Shown: positions 46,091-54,454, counted from the stretch's first letter. The stretch: 64,000 nucleotides of DNA from Thalassovita gelatinovora (GCF_001458355.1 NZ_CYSA01000018.1:1-64000), one strand, 5' to 3'. Notes: generated by a model from the sequence alone, not told the origin. Numbers and translations are program-made.

Positions 46091-46676
46091 TGATCCCCCG
46101 CGCGCCCAGATCGAAACTGCGTCCCTGTGCAAAAGCGCTTTCCACCAGAGAGATCGAAATCACGTCAACACCCGGCGCTTGGGGTTCAATGTCAAGAATG
46201 ACCAGCGCACCGTAATCATCGGCCATGGTGCGCAACAACCCCAGCATTGCATGCCCAAACCCCGGTTGGCGGCTGCTACAGTTCAAACAATAGTGGTCAG
46301 GACCGCATTCCCGCAATTCCAGTTGTGGCAGGTCCAGATCAGGCACCGCCAACCGCGCCCGTTCCGGCAGATCGTCAAGCGATTGCAGGAATTCTTCGAA
46401 CGTCACACCGCCAAAGCGCAACAATCGGCGCAACGCTTCGACATTCGGGTGGGACACCAGATATGTACCGACATCTTCCATCACGTCGTCTTCCGGCTTG
46501 CCAAGCGATCGGCTGAGCGCCGCCAGAGCATCACGAAACAGTGCGTCATCATAGGTCAACATCGATTCGAAGCGGGGCGGATCGAGTCCGGCCGCGCGAG
46601 CAACATCCAACCACCTGTCTTCACCATAAGTGTCACGCACAAAACACTGAAGAGCGCGGTTTATCAATCCGTGCAT
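46074..46676 (-). CDS. H-NOX (heme-NO-binding) family protein lacking the proximal histidine
   Basis: The 200-residue product follows the H-NOX fold from MHGLINRALQCFVRDTYGED through VTFEEFLQSLDDLPERARLA to FGHAMLGLLRTMADDYG. In heme-binding members the segment LD.LH.HL holds the proximal histidine; here it reads LDDLPERARL, with Pro104 in that position. The Y-x-S-x-R motif that holds the heme propionates reads NCSSR (132-136), so the Tyr is Asn. A C-x5-C-x2-C cluster (Cys124, Cys130, Cys133) lies just before. The start at 46676 has AAGGCGG upstream. The 17-bp overlap with the HNOBA-GGDEF gene indicates a sensor-effector pair with a non-standard or absent heme. Confidence 0.85.
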   Translation of the reverse strand: MHGLINRALQCFVRDTYGEDRWLDVARAAGLDPPRFESMLTYDDALFRDALAALSRSLGKPEDDVMEDVGTYLVSHPNVEALRRLLRFGGVTFEEFLQSLDDLPERARLAVPDLDLPQLELRECGPDHYCLNCSSRQPGFGHAMLGLLRTMADDYGALVILDIEPQAPGVDVISISLVESAFAQGRSFDLGARGINADDL

Positions 46677-46936
46677 AGCTGAGCCGCCTTTTACTTCCAT
46701 GTTTTCAGTCTGGCAGACAAAGGCTTAAGAATTCGCGAACCTGAATAGGTTTTCTATATTCATTCTGCGGCAAAAAACCGGACAGGCCCGACAAGACGCT
46801 GCCGACATTTGACAGGCGATCGCGATCAGGTCCGAAATCCGTACTGCGCGGGTGAAACTCTGCCCGATTGTGGTCGAAATCGGCCGATCCCGGCAGGGTA
46901 TTGATGCAAAGCGTCAGTATCCGGCGACACGCGCCG

Positions 46937-47635
46937 CTAGGCCGCCTGCCCGTCCAGCCAAGTCGGAATATGCCCGATATCGGGCAGTACCGCATCGGCC
47001 AGCAGCAACAGTTCTTCGGCTTGCGCAACTCCGGTCAACACGCCCAAGGTCCGCATTCCCGCGCGCCGCCCGGCCAACAGATCATGGGTGCTATCGCCCA
47101 CCATGACCACGCTTTCCGGTGCCAGACCGGTCTGGGACGCAAACGCCAACAAAGGTCCGGGCGCAGGTTTTGCGCCGAAACCGCTGTCGAAACCGGCAAT
47201 GAAATCCAGCCTGCGTTCGATCCCCGCATGGCTCAGATGCGCCCGCGCCGCCTGTTCAGAATCGTTGGTCATCACCCCCAGCGCCAAACCGCGCGCGGCC
47301 AGCCCGTCCATGAAGGCCAACAAAGGCACGGCCGGGGCCAAAGGCGCATTGGCGGCGCGGTCGATCAGCACGATTTCCAAATCTTCCACGCTGCGTAGCG
47401 GCAAAGCGGAACCGACGCATTCGGCGGCTTCACGATTGGTGCCGGCGATCACCGGGCTGTGCGGTAAAAACTGCTTGCTGACGAGGTCGAAAGCGATCGC
47501 CTCGGCGATCCTCTGTGCCACACCATTGTCACCCGCCGCCAATTCCGCGATCAGATCAGCCGCCCAGACATCCCAAGTCGCCCTGAAATCGAACAGAGTG
47601 CCATCCTTGTCGAACAATATCCCTGCGATTTTCAT
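46937..47635 (-). CDS. HAD-family phosphatase (phosphoglycolate phosphatase-like)
   Basis: The 232-residue haloacid-dehalogenase enzyme has motif I GILFDKDGTLFDF (nucleophile Asp and acid/base Asp), a helical cap domain (about 20-95), motif II GVMTND, the lysine of motif III in GAKPAPGP, and motif IV VVMVGDSTHDLLAGRRAGM. This is the Gph/PGP type, which dephosphorylates 2-phosphoglycolate; substrate range is inferred only. The ATG at 47635 starts directly at the family N-terminus. The 260-bp stretch between it and the H-NOX gene shows no further gene. Confidence 0.85.
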   Translation of the reverse strand: MKIAGILFDKDGTLFDFRATWDVWAADLIAELAAGDNGVAQRIAEAIAFDLVSKQFLPHSPVIAGTNREAAECVGSALPLRSVEDLEIVLIDRAANAPLAPAVPLLAFMDGLAARGLALGVMTNDSEQAARAHLSHAGIERRLDFIAGFDSGFGAKPAPGPLLAFASQTGLAPESVVMVGDSTHDLLAGRRAGMRTLGVLTGVAQAEELLLLADAVLPDIGHIPTWLDGQAA

Positions 47636-47744
47636 GCCGTCATCCGATCCTGCGCTTTTCCCCGCCAAGCTGCCCCGGGCCGCGCCGAAAAACAAGCCGC
47701 CCATTGCTTGACTTCCGGTCGCCGATCCGGTGGGGTGAATCGCT

Positions 47745-48200
47745 ATGAAAAATGATACCCGCTACCGCCTGCATCACTCGCTTGGATACCATTTATCCAT
47801 TGCTGCGCGTCTTCAGGAAAGACAGCTGGACGAGAATTTGAAAACGCTCGGCCTGACCCGCACAACCTGGTGCATCCTGCTGGCGGCGGGCAATGAAAAT
47901 TTGGCACAACCCTCTGAAATCGCTAAATTCATCGGGATAGATCGCACTGCCACCTCGCGCGCTTTGCGGGTCATGGAAGCCGACGGTCTTTTGGCCCGGT
48001 CGAATGGAACCCAAGACCGGCGTACCCGGCATGTGATACTGACCGATAAAGGCCGTGGATTGATCCGCAAGGGCACGCCATTTGCCCGTGAAAATGCCGC
48101 CGCGCTGTCCGCGGCCCTGTCCCCCACAGAAGAGGCTGAACTTGAACGGCTACTGTTGAAGCTATCCACCGCCCTTGAAGGTCCGCTGAAAACGCTTTGA
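47745..48200 (+). CDS. MarR-family transcriptional regulator
   Basis: The 151-residue protein has the winged helix-turn-helix of MarR proteins: LGLTRTTWCILLAAGNENLA, PSEIAKFIGIDRTATSRALR (recognition helix), VMEADGLLARS and the wing GTQDRRTRHVILTDKGR (about residues 35-110), flanked by dimerisation helices. Such dimers usually repress an adjacent efflux or stress gene and release DNA on binding a small phenolic. It is divergent from the phosphatase gene and convergent with a DUF3572 gene; its target is not evident. Confidence 0.9.
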   Translation: MKNDTRYRLHHSLGYHLSIAARLQERQLDENLKTLGLTRTTWCILLAAGNENLAQPSEIAKFIGIDRTATSRALRVMEADGLLARSNGTQDRRTRHVILTDKGRGLIRKGTPFARENAAALSAALSPTEEAELERLLLKLSTALEGPLKTL

Positions 48201-48208
48201 CCGGGCGT

Positions 48209-48499
48209 TCAGGTCCAGTGCTGCTGCTGCCCACCCGGCAATGCCGCACGGACCTGCATCAGCTTTTCATAGGGCAATTCCAGCGCCGTACAACAGGCTA
48301 TGATCCAAGCATCATCCATCAACAGGAAATCCAGAACCGACCCAAGCATGTCAGGGTCGGTCGCATTCTGCTTCAGATCATCAGCGCAAACCCCTGTCGC
48401 CCCCATGAAAACCGGCAACAGGTCATCATTGCCGACAAGCCACCCCAAAGCCCGCAATGCGATGGTTTCGGCAGCTTGGGAACTGAGTGTCATATTCAA
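48209..48499 (-). CDS. DUF3572 protein
   Basis: The 96-residue product has the DUF3572 layout: AETIALRALGWLVGNDDLLP, then FMGATGVCADDLKQNATDPD and LGSVLDFLLMDDAWIIACCT, an all-helical small protein. In many alphaproteobacteria a gene of this family lies directly upstream of divK-pleD; here it is adjacent to the PleD-like gene but in the opposite orientation and without divK. Function unknown. Confidence 0.85.
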   Translation of the reverse strand: MNMTLSSQAAETIALRALGWLVGNDDLLPVFMGATGVCADDLKQNATDPDMLGSVLDFLLMDDAWIIACCTALELPYEKLMQVRAALPGGQQQHWT

Positions 48500-48610
48500 T
48501 GTCTTAATCTGAAGGCAACGGTTTCTTAACCATTGTCACGAAAGACTGTTGAAGACAAGAAACGGTATTTTGCCGACCGTTCCGGACGGCTTTTAGCAAT
48601 AGGCCCGGTT

Positions 48611-49999
48611 ATGCCTAGCAAGATTTTAATCGTTGATGGGATTTCGACCAACAGGATCGTTCTGCGGGCCAAATTGTCTGCGGCCTTTTATACCGTTCTT
48701 CAGGCCGGTAGCGGTGCCGAAGCGATGGCAATCGTCGAACGCGAACAGCCTGATCTGGTCATGGTCAGCGCCGCTTTGCCCGACATGACGGGCGAATTTT
48801 TCTGCAAAAAAATCAAAATTATAGAAGGCGGAGGCGACCGGCCAGTCGTGTTGATCCTGCCGTTTGCCAACCAGTCGGCGCTGATTACCGGGCTGGGCTG
48901 CGGTGCGGACCAGGTGTTGTTTCACCCGTTCAACGACCAATATCTGTTTGCCCAGGTTCGGGCCCTGATCCGCGGCCGCAACAGCGCCGAAGACCTGTAT
49001 CTGCGCGAAAACACCAAACGGTCGCTTGGCTTCGGCGATTCCGCCGCCCCCTATTTGCCAGCGCTCCGCGTCGGTGTGGTGACCGAAGACTACGCGTGTG
49101 CGATGACGTGGATGAAACCCTTGCGGCTGCATCCACGTCACAAAGTCACCTGCCACACCCCGCGCAGCCTGATGCGCGACATCGAAGATCAGGGCGTGCC
49201 TGATATTCTGGTGATCGGCATCAGCAGCCAGAACACCGAAAGCGGCTTGTCGTTGTTGGCCGGGCTTCATGCTCAGCCGGCAATGCGCCGCACAATGTTC
49301 CTGGCCGTGATCGGGAACGGCAACAACACATTGGCGGCTGACGCGCTGGATCTGGGGGCCAGCGATGTCTTGCTTAACGGGTTCGATGCCGACGAAGCGG
49401 TGTTGCGCCTGACCAAGCTGGCACGGCGCAAACATCTTGCCGACCGGTTGCACCATTCGGTGCGCGACGGGCTGCGCGCGGCTTTGCTGGACCCGTTGAC
49501 CGGCCTCTATAACCGCCGCTATGCGCTGCCGCAACTGGGCAAGCTGGTCGAAACATCGGTGACCACGCAACAGCCGATGGCCGTCATGCTGGCCGACATC
49601 GACCATTTCAAGAAAATCAACGATTCCCTTGGCCATGCGGTCGGCGATGGGGTTCTTAAAACCATCGGACAGCGCCTGCACCGGCTGATGCGGCCCTGCG
49701 ACCTGCTGGCGCGGATCGGTGGCGAAGAATTCCTGATCGTCATGCCGAACGTTTCTGCCGACACGGCGCGATCTTCCGCGCGCCGAATCTGCGCCGCAAT
49801 AGGCATGGTCCCTTTCGACCTGCCCGACCTGCCGCGACCGATCCCGGTAACGGTCAGTATCGGCATGTCGATTTACGACAATCAGCAAGCCAAGCCCCGG
49901 CCCTGCGCCGAAATGTTGCTCGATCAGGCCGATCAGGCGCTTTACGACGCCAAATCAGAAGGCCGCAATCAGGTGACGCTCAGTCGGCCAGCAGCCTGA
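48611..49999 (+). CDS. pleD: PleD-like diguanylate cyclase with degenerate receiver domains
   Basis: The 462-residue protein has two receiver-like domains (about 3-122 and 152-280) and a GGDEF domain (about 290-455) with DPLTGLYNRRYALP, LADIDHFKKINDSLGHAVGD and GGEEF (370-374), preceded by an I-site RPCD (361-364). In receiver 1 the phospho-acceptor aspartate is Ser53 (LVMVSAALPDM), the conserved Thr is Leu and the conserved Lys is His (FHPFN); the acidic DD pair is DG. Receiver 2 also lacks the motif. The gene seems to be PleD by architecture but not phosphorylated in the normal way. The ATG at 48611 gives the PleD start. It overlaps the next gene tail to tail by 20 bp. Confidence 0.88.
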   Translation: MPSKILIVDGISTNRIVLRAKLSAAFYTVLQAGSGAEAMAIVEREQPDLVMVSAALPDMTGEFFCKKIKIIEGGGDRPVVLILPFANQSALITGLGCGADQVLFHPFNDQYLFAQVRALIRGRNSAEDLYLRENTKRSLGFGDSAAPYLPALRVGVVTEDYACAMTWMKPLRLHPRHKVTCHTPRSLMRDIEDQGVPDILVIGISSQNTESGLSLLAGLHAQPAMRRTMFLAVIGNGNNTLAADALDLGASDVLLNGFDADEAVLRLTKLARRKHLADRLHHSVRDGLRAALLDPLTGLYNRRYALPQLGKLVETSVTTQQPMAVMLADIDHFKKINDSLGHAVGDGVLKTIGQRLHRLMRPCDLLARIGGEEFLIVMPNVSADTARSSARRICAAIGMVPFDLPDLPRPIPVTVSIGMSIYDNQQAKPRPCAEMLLDQADQALYDAKSEGRNQVTLSRPAA

Positions 50000-50525
50000 A
50001 ACCCCGGATATGCCCCGAAGGTGGGCGTTTCTTGTCGCCGTCATGACGGTTCAGCCCTTGTTCCAGCCGGTCGGCATAAGCCGAGCGGTCGGCGGCGCTC
50101 ATGTCGCTCAAATGCTGCAAGAACAGCTTATGCCCCAGTTCGGCCCGCTTGTGGCCGAAGTCGCGTTGCCGCTGCAAAATCGCATTCACCGTGTCGGCAT
50201 CGAAAGGCTGCGCCCGCAACGCCGCCAGCATGTTTTGATACTCGCCCGCACGCGTGCTGCGCGTCGGCAGCGCGTCATTTTGATCGCGCATCAATTGGCG
50301 GCCGATTTTCCTGCGATCCGCCGGGGACAGCGCACGGGTATAGGCCCCGCCGACCAAATCCGCGCGCGCGGGCGGTCCGTCTCCGGGCGCCCCGAACCGG
50401 GCCACGGCACCGACCACCACGCCCAACACCGCAAGATTCAAAGCCAGCGATACAACAAGCACGACACGCACCCACACTCGCGGCGATCCTTTTTTATCCG
50501 GCTTTTGCATCTGCTGCGCGTCCAT
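49980..50525 (-). CDS. Membrane-anchored periplasmic sensor, CpxP/heavy-metal-sensor type
   Basis: The 181-residue product has one N-terminal membrane helix (VWVRVVLVVSLALNLAVLGV, about 18-40) and a helical periplasmic domain with RALSPADRRKIGRQLMRDQN, then QPFDADTVNAILQRQRDFGH and LGHKLFLQHLSDMSAADRSA. The pattern of long amphipathic helices with repeated LxxxxR and LSxxDR motifs is that of periplasmic heavy-metal-sensor/CpxP-like proteins that chaperone or tune envelope stress. It is the last gene of an ECF sigma operon, 4 bp after the putative anti-sigma gene. Confidence 0.8.
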   Translation of the reverse strand: MDAQQMQKPDKKGSPRVWVRVVLVVSLALNLAVLGVVVGAVARFGAPGDGPPARADLVGGAYTRALSPADRRKIGRQLMRDQNDALPTRSTRAGEYQNMLAALRAQPFDADTVNAILQRQRDFGHKRAELGHKLFLQHLSDMSAADRSAYADRLEQGLNRHDGDKKRPPSGHIRGFRLLAD

Positions 50526-50529
50526 TGCT

Positions 50530-50895
50530 TTACCCTTCCGCCAAATCAAACTGGAACCCGGGCATCATGTCCACCAGATAACTATCGGCCCCACTGGACA
50601 GATAGGATTCGGCAGTGTCTGTCACCGCTGCAGGCGGGTTCACCCCAATCCAAAGCCCGGTCACGCTGGCGGTTGCCAACCCCGCCACGGCGGGCCAGCC
50701 GCCGATTGCCGCCAGAAACTGCCGCAGCAGCCCAGACCGTGCCACAGGCATCGGTGCCGGGGCGCTTTGTTGAAGCCGCTGTTCGGCCAAAGCATCATCC
50801 AGAACCCGCTGCATCAAATCCGCAGACGGATCTTCAGCCCGGTGCCGGGCGGCATCGAAAAAAAGCTCCAGAGTGTCAAAATCCCGTTCAGTCAT
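50530..50895 (-). CDS. Putative anti-sigma factor with one membrane helix
   Basis: The 121-residue protein has a cytoplasmic helical part (about 1-62, FDTLELFFDAARHRAEDPSA, DLMQRVLDDALAEQRLQ), one membrane helix (about 66-84, GWPAVAGLATASVTGLWIGV) and a short periplasmic end. It overlaps the ECF sigma gene by 8 bp and is followed by a CpxP-like gene, the place of an anti-sigma factor. No zinc-binding HxxxCxxC motif is present, so it would be of a non-ZAS type. The assignment is from position and topology. Confidence 0.7.
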   Translation of the reverse strand: MTERDFDTLELFFDAARHRAEDPSADLMQRVLDDALAEQRLQQSAPAPMPVARSGLLRQFLAAIGGWPAVAGLATASVTGLWIGVNPPAAVTDTAESYLSSGADSYLVDMMPGFQFDLAEG

Positions 50896-51472
50896 CGGAA
50901 TATCCCAGTTCTGCGCGCTGCCCGGCCAAAATAGCCGCCAACGCCCGTTTTCCCCTTGCGGTCAGACTTTCAACCGCTTCGGTGCTTATTTCCAGTATCT
51001 CGGCAATCTCGGGATTGCCCAGTCCTTCTATGTGGCGCAGGACCACTGCCTGTCTTTGCCGTTCCGGCAATTCATCAAGCGCTGCATATAGTGCGTTCAT
51101 ACGCGCCGCGTCCTGAATTCCGTCTGCAGCACTGGCGCTTTCGTCTTCGGGTTCAGGGATCGCATCGATCGCGACACTGCGCTTTCGCCGCAACCGGTCG
51201 GTACAAAGGTTGGCCACCACGCGATAAAGCCAAGTCGTGACCTTGGCTTCACCTTGGCGCCATTCCGGCGCGATCTTCCAAAGCCGTAACATCGCATCTT
51301 GCGCCACGTCTTCGGCCTCGGCCCGATTTCCAAGCATCCGCATCGCCTGCGCAAAGGCACGCGGCGTCAGTCGCAGATTCAGCGACCGGGCTGCATCCGC
51401 ATCCCCGTTGGCGAACAGGACAAGCAAAGCGTCGTCCGAAATATCGCTTAAGGCGTCAAGGGCCATAGTCAT
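50888..51472 (-). CDS. ECF-type RNA polymerase sigma factor
   Basis: The 194-residue factor has region 2 (about 25-95, MLGNRAEAEDVAQDAMLRLW then TWLYRVVANLCTDRLRR) and region 4 (about 125-180, LDELPERQRQAVVLRHIEGL, NPEIAEILEISTEAVESLT). It belongs to the sigma-70 ECF family and resembles the RpoE-like factors that respond to envelope or metal stress. It leads a three-gene operon with a putative anti-sigma protein and a CpxP-like sensor. An EF-hand gene lies 131 bp upstream on the same strand, behind a hairpin. Confidence 0.92.
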   Translation of the reverse strand: MTMALDALSDISDDALLVLFANGDADAARSLNLRLTPRAFAQAMRMLGNRAEAEDVAQDAMLRLWKIAPEWRQGEAKVTTWLYRVVANLCTDRLRRKRSVAIDAIPEPEDESASAADGIQDAARMNALYAALDELPERQRQAVVLRHIEGLGNPEIAEILEISTEAVESLTARGKRALAAILAGQRAELGYSDD

Positions 51473-51525
51473 CGTCCCGCTGGCGTAGCGTTTTCCTGCA
51501 ATCCTTGCAATCCATCCAACCGAAT

Positions 51526-51555
51526 AAGCGGGGCCGGGCGCACCCGGCCCCGCTT
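51526..51555. terminator. 13-bp GC-rich hairpin between the EF-hand and sigma genes
   Basis: AAGCGGGGCCGGG (51526-51538) pairs exactly with the arm at 51543-51555 around a CGCA loop. It lies 48 bp after the EF-hand stop on that strand and 53 bp before the sigma start. There is a short TTATT only, so it is a possible but not classical terminator. Confidence 0.65.
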
Positions 51556-51603
51556 GTTAAACATCAACTGGTTACCGTATTTCGATTGCTGATCGAACGG
51601 GTC

Positions 51604-52134
51604 TCAGCGGTTTTTCTTGCCATGATCGCAGTTTTCGCCATCGCGCTGGTGACGATGTTCGCGGTCCTTATTGCCCATACGGTCTTTGGAGCCGCGCTTT
51701 TCCATCTGGGCAAATTCTTCTTGCGACACCGCACCGTCATTGTCGGCGTCCAAACGGTCGAACATCTTGCCTTGCTGCTTGGGCTGCATTTCTTCCACGC
51801 TCAATTTGCCGTCGCCATTTGCATCGCGCTTTTCGATCATGCGATCCAAACGCTTCTGCATCCGGTCGGCCCGGTCTTTTTCACCACGTGCGGCCAATTC
51901 TTCAGCGCTCAGGTTCCCGTCTTTGTCGGTATCGGCATCATCAAACCGCGCTTTGAAATGCGCCTGCATTTCTTCCGTGGTCACTTTGCCGTCGCTATTG
52001 GCGTCCAGATCCTTGAATTCGATGCGCGGCTGGCGTTGCCCGTCACCATGGCCTTGTCCAAAGGCGGATGCGGTCACGGCGGTTCCTGCCAAGGCCATTG
52101 CGGTCAGGCCGGTAATGATAAAGGCACGTTTCAT
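51604..52134 (-). CDS. Exported EF-hand calcium-binding protein
   Basis: The 176-residue protein has a signal peptide (MKRAFIITGLTAMALAGTAV, cleavage after ASA near 24) and four EF-hand loops with D-x-D/N-x-D-G spacing: DLDANSDGKVTTEEM, DADTDKDGNLSAEEL, KRDANGDGKLSVEEM and RLDADNDGAVSQEEF. A basic His/Arg/Lys-rich tail follows. It should bind Ca2+ in the periplasm. The start at 52134 has GGAGAG upstream. It lies upstream of the ECF sigma operon and might be part of the same stress response; this is inferred from position. Confidence 0.88.
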   Translation of the reverse strand: MKRAFIITGLTAMALAGTAVTASAFGQGHGDGQRQPRIEFKDLDANSDGKVTTEEMQAHFKARFDDADTDKDGNLSAEELAARGEKDRADRMQKRLDRMIEKRDANGDGKLSVEEMQPKQQGKMFDRLDADNDGAVSQEEFAQMEKRGSKDRMGNKDREHRHQRDGENCDHGKKNR

Positions 52135-52382
52135 TGACTTACTCTCCATTCAAACTTCGCTATGAAACCAGGTCCATCGCCCGTTTTCTGTAGGCTTCAA
52201 CGCACCAGCTCAGCACTTCCGTCGCGCGCTGTAATATGGTTCACACAGGCGTGACAACGGCGTGATTCTGATCGTTCCTGCCGCAATCTTTGCGACATCG
52301 GGACGCAACGACGATTCGCGCTCTTTTTTTTCATCTCAAGATGTCCCAGATATTCAGCTTACATATACGCGAGGACGAAATT

Positions 52383-52784
52383 GTGGATCATACGGTGACA
52401 ATGCAGGCCCCAAAAGCGCAAGATCGGGAAGCCTTGCCTGCCGTTTTGCGCGGCTGGCGGCGAAAATGCCCGAGCTGCGGCAGCGGACCAATGCTCAAAG
52501 GCTACCTGAAGGTACGCGACACCTGCCCGGTCTGCCGTGAAGAACTGCACCATCACCGTGCCGATGACGGCCCGGCCTATCTGACGATCCTGATCGTCGG
52601 TCATTTGATGGCACCGCTACTGCTTGTCGTGTTCGAAATCTGGCGCCCCGAACCTCTGGTGCTGGTTGCCATCTTCTCTATTGGCACCGTCGGATTGTCG
52701 CTCTACCTTCTGCCCAGGCTGAAGGGGGCGCTCATTGGATTTCAATGGGCCCGGCGTATGAATGGTTTCGGACAAACCCGCTGA
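52383..52784 (+). CDS. DUF983 zinc-ribbon membrane protein
   Basis: The 133-residue product begins with a zinc ribbon CPSCGSGPMLKGYLKVRDTCPVCR (quoted in part as CPSCGSGPMLKGYLK and CPVC), then H/D-rich HHRADDGPAYLTILIVGHLM and two or three membrane helices. This is the DUF983 pattern, found in many alphaproteobacteria. The function is unknown; the ribbon faces the cytoplasm. I prefer a GTG start at 52383 because GAGGACG lies upstream; an ATG at 52401 is also possible. Its stop lies 22 bp before the Nudix start. Confidence 0.85.
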   Translation: MDHTVTMQAPKAQDREALPAVLRGWRRKCPSCGSGPMLKGYLKVRDTCPVCREELHHHRADDGPAYLTILIVGHLMAPLLLVVFEIWRPEPLVLVAIFSIGTVGLSLYLLPRLKGALIGFQWARRMNGFGQTR

Positions 52785-52806
52785 CCCCGGCCTTCGGGGA
52801 GGACCT

Positions 52807-53514
52807 ATGACCATAGACAAGACCGCTATCCGCAACGCCGCAACGGTGATCGTGCTGCGTGACCGGCTGAAAGACCCGCATGTTCTGATGGGACAGCGCG
52901 GGGCCAATGCCGCGTTCATGCCGAATAAATTCGTGTTTCCCGGTGGCGCGGTCGATGCCGAAGACGCCGATATTCCACTGGTCAGCCAGATGCCCGAGGT
53001 GTGCCGCCAGCGGTTGCGCGAAGACACGACCCAAGATCTCAGCCACGCGCTGTCGGTCGCGGCCATTCGTGAACTATGGGAAGAAACCGGCCTGATCCTC
53101 GGTCAGCAGGGCCGCTGGGACAACACGCCACCGGCCGACTGGAGCAGCTTTGCCGCCACCGGCCACCTGCCCGCTGCGCATCCGTTGCAATTCGTGTTCC
53201 GCGCCATCACCCCACCGGGCCGGCCGCGGCGCTTCGATGCACGTTTTTTCCTGATCGACGCGGGTGAAATCGCCACCGATCTGGATGATTTCGACGCCGC
53301 ATGTGACGAACTTTCGCATCTGCAATGGATTCCACTACCCAAGGTGCGCGAATTCGATCTGCCCTTCATCACCGAAGTGGTTCTGGCCGAAGTCGCCGCC
53401 CGCGCGCATGATTTGCGGCCGCCCTCCAATGTGCCCTATTTCAAGAATAACGAAGAAGAAAACCTGTTCCTGCGCCTCAAAGGAAAAGGACCAATGACAG
53501 GACACTTCCGCTGA
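52807..53514 (+). CDS. Nudix hydrolase
   Basis: The 235-residue product has the Nudix signature with an insertion: VFPGGAVDAED (glycine start) followed about 30 residues later by SVAAIRELWEETGLILG, the REUxEE helix that binds Mg2+. This insertion is typical of the NUDT7/19-like and related family acting on CoA or nucleoside diphosphate derivatives. GGGGAGGACC lies upstream of the ATG. The final 38 bp overlap the convergent EamA gene. Confidence 0.87.
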   Translation: MTIDKTAIRNAATVIVLRDRLKDPHVLMGQRGANAAFMPNKFVFPGGAVDAEDADIPLVSQMPEVCRQRLREDTTQDLSHALSVAAIRELWEETGLILGQQGRWDNTPPADWSSFAATGHLPAAHPLQFVFRAITPPGRPRRFDARFFLIDAGEIATDLDDFDAACDELSHLQWIPLPKVREFDLPFITEVVLAEVAARAHDLRPPSNVPYFKNNEEENLFLRLKGKGPMTGHFR

Positions 53515-54376
53515 TCAGGGCGATGCCGGCGATTTCGCGCCGGCTCAGACTTTCGCGAAAGAACAGAACCGAGGCGACGATGGAAAAAATCACCTCGATC
53601 TGACCGACGGCAAAAACATAGGCGGCGTTTTGCAAGGTAAAGGCGGTGAACCAGCCCAGGGAACCGCCCAAGCCCGTCAACCCGATCCAGACCGAAGTCC
53701 GCCACGATCCGATTACCTTGCGCAACTGCCCCGGTTCGCGCCAGACCAGCCAAAGGCTCAGCCCGACTGCCTGCGTGACGGTGACAAAGGCCAGCGAAAC
53801 CAGCGCCCGCATCAACGGGTCGTCGCTGCCCACCTGCAAGGTCGCGCCGCGATAACCCACCGCCGAAACGGCGAAAAACGCCCCCGACAGCAGGCCCAGA
53901 CCGGCACCTTTGTTGAAGAAACGACGGGCCCAACCGCCCTGCCCTTCGGGCGCTTGCGACAACACCAGAACCCCGATCAGACCCAGCAGAATAGCAACGG
54001 ACCCTTCAAGGGAAACCCTGTCCCCCAACACCACAAAGCCGACCAGCGCGGTTTGCACCACTTCGGTTTTCTTGAACGTGATGCCGACGGCGAAATTGCG
54101 CTTTGCAAACAGGGCCACAACGCACCAAGTCGCCAGGATCTGTGCCACCGCCCCGCTCAGCGCATAGGGCAGGAACATACTACCCAGATCGGGCAGACCC
54201 GCACCGCCCCAGCCGACATAGCCCAGCGCCAGCACCAGAACGAACGGCGCGGAAAACAAGAACCGCGACAGCGTCGCACCGCCCGACGACACCGCCCCCA
54301 TGCTGAGAAACTTCTGCAGCATGAAACGCAACGTCTGAAACGCCGCCGCCGCGATGGAAACCAGAACCCAGATCAT
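53477..54376 (-). CDS. EamA/DMT family transporter
   Basis: The 299-residue protein has ten predicted membrane helices in two EamA repeats (about 3-140 and 155-299); the second ends with VASVLFFRESLSRREIAGIA, the typical DMT repeat-end motif. Substrate unknown. The ATG at 54376 gives the first helix MIWVLVSIAAAAFQTL. This is the third EamA transporter in the window, and its last 38 bp overlap the Nudix gene on the other strand. Confidence 0.87.
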   Translation of the reverse strand: MIWVLVSIAAAAFQTLRFMLQKFLSMGAVSSGGATLSRFLFSAPFVLVLALGYVGWGGAGLPDLGSMFLPYALSGAVAQILATWCVVALFAKRNFAVGITFKKTEVVQTALVGFVVLGDRVSLEGSVAILLGLIGVLVLSQAPEGQGGWARRFFNKGAGLGLLSGAFFAVSAVGYRGATLQVGSDDPLMRALVSLAFVTVTQAVGLSLWLVWREPGQLRKVIGSWRTSVWIGLTGLGGSLGWFTAFTLQNAAYVFAVGQIEVIFSIVASVLFFRESLSRREIAGIALISGSVLSLVLFL

Positions 54377-54454
54377 GACGTCCTCTTTCTGGAATTTGGC
54401 GCAGAGCACCAGACCGGTTTCTCCCTTGCTGCGGGGTCCGTTGCCGCCAAAAGC

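Noticed and set aside
46677-46936. Possible small genes between the H-NOX-like gene and the phosphatase
   Set aside because: Short frames only, with no ribosome site or family pattern; treated as non-coding.
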